Shown in pieces: positions 13,500 through 16,225 of a stretch of DNA of 16,225 bases. The DNA is from Clostridia bacterium (GTDB lineage: Bacteria; Bacillota; Clostridia; Oscillospirales; CAG-272). The stretch spans positions 1-16,225 of the forward strand of contig JAFTXB010000250.1 in NCBI GenBank assembly GCA_017461825.1, given 5' to 3'. Each line of letters starts with the position of its first letter. Position 1 is the stretch's first letter. Below the pieces are notes generated by a model that saw only the letters and a list, made by a program, of their open reading frames with translations, was not told the origin of the DNA and made no database searches. The translations under genes were made by a program, and so were the position numbers.

Positions 13500-15893
13500 T
13501 TAGTCGGTATCTTCGAGATATCGGAAGGTTACCTCCACAACGCTCCCGCGCGGCACCTCGGTGTTTGCCTCAATGCTTTGCGAAATAACGGTGGCACCCG
13601 TTCCCGAGAGATAATTTTTGGTTCCGATGATGCGGATATTCAAGCCCGCATTGATCAAGGCGCGGTTGGCGGCAAGCGCTGTCATGCCTGTGACGTTTGG
13701 AACCTTTACGGTTTCGGCTTCGGCTCCCCGCTCGGTGTAGAGAATGATCCTGCCTGATGCCCGCTCAATGACGGTACCCACCTCGGGATACTGCTTGTAG
13801 ACCACTCCTTCGGGATCGCCGATCACCTCAAAGGTGAACTTTTCGCCGTAGATCTTTTTGATATACGAGACACTTCCGTAGCGGCAATCGGGAACGGTTA
13901 CGGTGAGTTTTTCAAGCTCCTCATCGGTATAGACCGCCTCAACTCCGAGATACGGAAGAATTTTTTCCATCACGTTGCCAACATAGGGAGCCGCCACGGT
14001 GCTGCCGTAAAGCGTACCCTTGGTAGGCTCGTCAACAATGATGATGACCGCATATTGCGGATTGTCGGCTGGAGCAAACGCAACGGTTGAGCAAACGTAA
14101 TCGTTGCTTACCGCAAATTCATCGATCTCACCGACATATTTACAAATACTGCAGATATATTTTGTCACGCCGTCAACCTTTGTGGGAATTCCCGTGCTGT
14201 CGCATTTTGGACATTCACGTTCCTTTTTCTCGGACGTTCCTGTCTTTGCGGCGATCCGATATCCCGCAACGTAGGCGTTTTTCGCGCCGCCGTCTCCCGA
14301 AACACCGCCCTCAAGGATCTCCGCGACCGTTTTGCAGACCGAGCTGCTGACGATCTGACGGCGGACGGTAGTATCGTAGGACTTGATCACGTTTCCGCTG
14401 TCGTCGGTTACGGACGAGACCAGATGCGGTTTTACAAGATAGCCGCCGTTTGCGACCGATGCCACCGCGGTGATCTGCTGGATGAGAGTGACATTAAAGT
14501 TTTGACCGAACGAATAGATTGCCAGATCGAGCTCGGTAAAGGCATTCTCCGAAGCAAAAAGGCTGTTTCCCTCTCCGGGAAGATCAATGCCGGTTTTTTC
14601 GAGATACCCAAAGGCGCGCAGATAGCTGTAAAAGGTTGAGGTTCCGAGGCGGCGTCCAACCGTCATGAGAACCGGGTTGCAGGATTGCTGAATTCCCTGC
14701 ACGAAGGAAAGCGAGCCGTGACCGCGCACCTTGTGGCAATGGATCTTGTGTCCCGCCACGCTCAGATAGCCGCTGCACGAGAAGCTTTCGTTTAGTGTTA
14801 CAACCGCCTCCTCCAGCGCCATAGATGCCGTGATGACCTTAAAGGTTGAGCCGGGTATATAGGATTCGGTGATCGCTTTGTTAGACCACATGGAGAGCAT
14901 CAGCTCACGCTTAAAGGTTGAATATTCATCGCTGCCGCTCACGTATTCCGAAGCATCCAGCTTTGCCTGCGATTGAAAGTCAAGCGTCCACGGATCGTTC
15001 AGATCGTAATTGGGATAAACAGCCATGCCAAGCACGCCGCCCGTGTTGACATCGATCACAATACCCGCGGCTCGGTTTTCACCGCCCGACTCGAGATAAG
15101 CGGTTTTAAGCTCCTCTTCAAGTGCCGACTGCACAAACACGTCGATCGTGCTGTTGATATTGTACCCATCCTCGGGCTCGATATATTCCTTATATCCGTA
15201 GGGCATCTCATTTCCGCGCGCATCACGTGCGGTAATGTATCTGCCGTTTGTGCCCGAAAGAAGCTCGTTATAGGAAAATTCCAATCCGTAAAGTCCCGAG
15301 CCGTCGCTGCCCGTAAAGCCGAGCACATGGGATGCCAGAGAAGAATAAGGATAATATCTTGTGCTGGTTGTTTGCAGATAGATCATATATTGCAGATTAT
15401 ACTCGTCGATAAAGGCGCGTACAAGATCCGCGGTTTTCTCGTCGACCTCATTTTTGATGGTGCGGTCGAGATATTTTGTATAGGTAGTTTGTTTGAGAAC
15501 AAAATCGTATGTAACATCCAAAATAGATGACAGATGCTCGGCGATCAGCTCGTCGAGCTTGATATTCTCCCCCATTTTGTCGAGCTCGGATTGCTCCGAC
15601 GCGATTGAGGAAGGAGAAATGAAGATGCGGTATGTGCTGACGTTTGTGGCAAGCACCACACCGTTTGCATCGTAAATCGTTCCGCGAGAGGCACTCACGC
15701 TGACCTCGGTGGTCATCTGATCGATCACCTTTTGCTGATAGCGACTGTACCCAACGGTCTGCAAGAGCAGGATGCGCAACAGAAGCAATGCAAACAGAGT
15801 GCACGCAAGGATGATCAGAAACTTGGCGCGTCCGATCAGCTTTGGGTGAACGGGTTCATCCGTTGTAGGCTGTTTGGCTTCGTTTTCCTTCAT
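13500..15893 (-). CDS. ftsI: Class B penicillin-binding protein (FtsI/SpoVD type) with PASTA domains and a zinc-ribbon-like insert
   Basis: This is the septal transpeptidase partner of FtsW and crosslinks stem peptides outside the membrane. The 797-residue product has a cytoplasmic tail, one membrane segment (about 23-47), a dimerisation domain with SRGTIYDANG, and the transpeptidase domain with STFK (Ser349 nucleophile, Lys352), SCN (404-406) and KTGT (550-553). Two C-terminal PASTA-like domains begin near LTVTVPD and VKVPNVTGM. Directly after KTGT comes an insert with C561-P-K-C564, 16 residues, then C581-S-I-C584, a zinc-ribbon or rubredoxin-knuckle pattern on the extracytoplasmic side, next to the active site. 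Family members usually go from KTGT to the next strand with a short loop. Further external cysteines are C373, C386, C405 and C601. AAAGGAG lies about 9 nt before the ATG. FtsI rather than sporulation-specific SpoVD is inferred from position only. Confidence 0.94.
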   Translation of the reverse strand: MKENEAKQPTTDEPVHPKLIGRAKFLIILACTLFALLLLRILLLQTVGYSRYQQKVIDQMTTEVSVSASRGTIYDANGVVLATNVSTYRIFISPSSIASEQSELDKMGENIKLDELIAEHLSSILDVTYDFVLKQTTYTKYLDRTIKNEVDEKTADLVRAFIDEYNLQYMIYLQTTSTRYYPYSSLASHVLGFTGSDGSGLYGLEFSYNELLSGTNGRYITARDARGNEMPYGYKEYIEPEDGYNINSTIDVFVQSALEEELKTAYLESGGENRAAGIVIDVNTGGVLGMAVYPNYDLNDPWTLDFQSQAKLDASEYVSGSDEYSTFKRELMLSMWSNKAITESYIPGSTFKVITASMALEEAVVTLNESFSCSGYLSVAGHKIHCHKVRGHGSLSFVQGIQQSCNPVLMTVGRRLGTSTFYSYLRAFGYLEKTGIDLPGEGNSLFASENAFTELDLAIYSFGQNFNVTLIQQITAVASVANGGYLVKPHLVSSVTDDSGNVIKSYDTTVRRQIVSSSVCKTVAEILEGGVSGDGGAKNAYVAGYRIAAKTGTSEKKERECPKCDSTGIPTKVDGVTKYICSICKYVGEIDEFAVSNDYVCSTVAFAPADNPQYAVIIIVDEPTKGTLYGSTVAAPYVGNVMEKILPYLGVEAVYTDEELEKLTVTVPDCRYGSVSYIKKIYGEKFTFEVIGDPEGVVYKQYPEVGTVIERASGRIILYTERGAEAETVKVPNVTGMTALAANRALINAGLNIRIIGTKNYLSGTGATVISQSIEANTEVPRGSVVEVTFRYLEDTD

Positions 15894-15998
15894 GCATTTG
15901 CTCCTTTCCCATGTTTTTTCGGAAAGGCGAAGGAAGATCCCCCGCTTACCCTGCTTTTATTTTATGGTGAGACCCTTGCCGTTATGACAAAAGATCCA

Positions 15999-16225
15999 TT
16001 ATTTCAATCCGATCGCGCTGAGCAGTGCCGAAAGCCCTACCGATTCCTCGCGTTCCTCCTGATAGACCTCCACCGAATCGTCACCGCGCAGGGAGATATA
16101 GTCCATCTTGACGTAATCCTCCGCAACCATTCCGTATTCCTCGGTGGCGATCTGTCGGATCTCTAACAGATCGTTTCCAACCTCAAGATCGCTCTTTAGC
16201 TCCTCTGCCTGCACGGAAATGTCCG
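15999..16225 (-). CDS. ftsL: FtsL-like division protein, C-terminal part (truncated by window edge)
   Basis: The frame is open to the window edge, so the start lies outside. The visible 75 residues show a heptad-like coiled coil (AEELKSDLEVGNDLLEIRQI), then the typical end ATEEYGMV...DYVKMDYISL and an acidic tail (DDSVEVYQEE). This matches the external coiled coil and EYGM box of FtsL/DivIC proteins. The position directly before the class B PBP supports FtsL, a scaffold that binds FtsB/DivIC and FtsQ and activates FtsW-FtsI. Sequence conservation in this family is low, so the name rests largely on context. A 105 nt gap to the PBP gene shows no clear promoter or terminator. Confidence 0.75.
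   Translation of the reverse strand, partial: DISVQAEELKSDLEVGNDLLEIRQIATEEYGMVAEDYVKMDYISLRGDDSVEVYQEEREESVGLSALLSAIGLK

Overview
The window is a division and cell wall (dcw) cluster read entirely on the minus strand, so genes run from high to low coordinates. It most likely comes from an uncultured gut-type Clostridia (Firmicutes). The basis is gene order, AGGAGG-like ribosome binding sites before nearly every gene, a class B penicillin-binding protein (PBP) with PASTA domains, a diaminopimelate-type MurE, and sigma-A type promoters. This placement is inferred from gene content and style, not from a marker gene search.

The right two thirds (about 16225 to 6024) hold, in transcription order, the C-terminal part of an FtsL-like protein, a class B PBP (FtsI/SpoVD type), murE, murF, mraY, ftsW, murG and ftsQ. 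These are tightly packed (one ATGA overlap, most other gaps 23 to 35 nt) and read as one operon, closed by a strong intrinsic terminator at 5944-5972. MurE and MurF build the UDP-MurNAc-pentapeptide, MraY and MurG turn it into lipid II, and FtsW with the PBP polymerises and crosslinks it at the septum. FtsL and FtsQ are the membrane scaffold. murD, usual between mraY and ftsW in this phylum, is absent here. Two oddities stand out. The ftsQ frame carries an in-frame TAG at codon 121 with an intact frame on both sides. The PBP carries a four-cysteine CxxC-x16-CxxC zinc-ribbon-like insert directly after its KTGT active-site motif.

Between ftsQ and ftsZ (about 5902 to 1537) sits an array of four predicted secreted lipoproteins. 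All four share an almost identical 21-residue lipoprotein signal peptide and ribosome-binding leader, but the mature proteins are strongly diverged. Three have two Asp-box-like DGGxxW motifs typical of beta-propeller proteins. The fourth has a completely different mature region of about ten RHS/YD-type repeats. This is the accessory and most unusual part of the window: one signal-peptide cassette attached to varied surface modules inside an otherwise conserved division cluster.

The left end holds ftsZ (1340-141), with its own AT-rich promoter region and a terminator at 101-128. A perfect consensus TTGACA-N17-TATAAT promoter follows at 60-88 and drives a gene that begins at the window edge. 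No RNA gene, CRISPR array or insertion sequence was seen, and no gene-free gap exceeds 300 bases.
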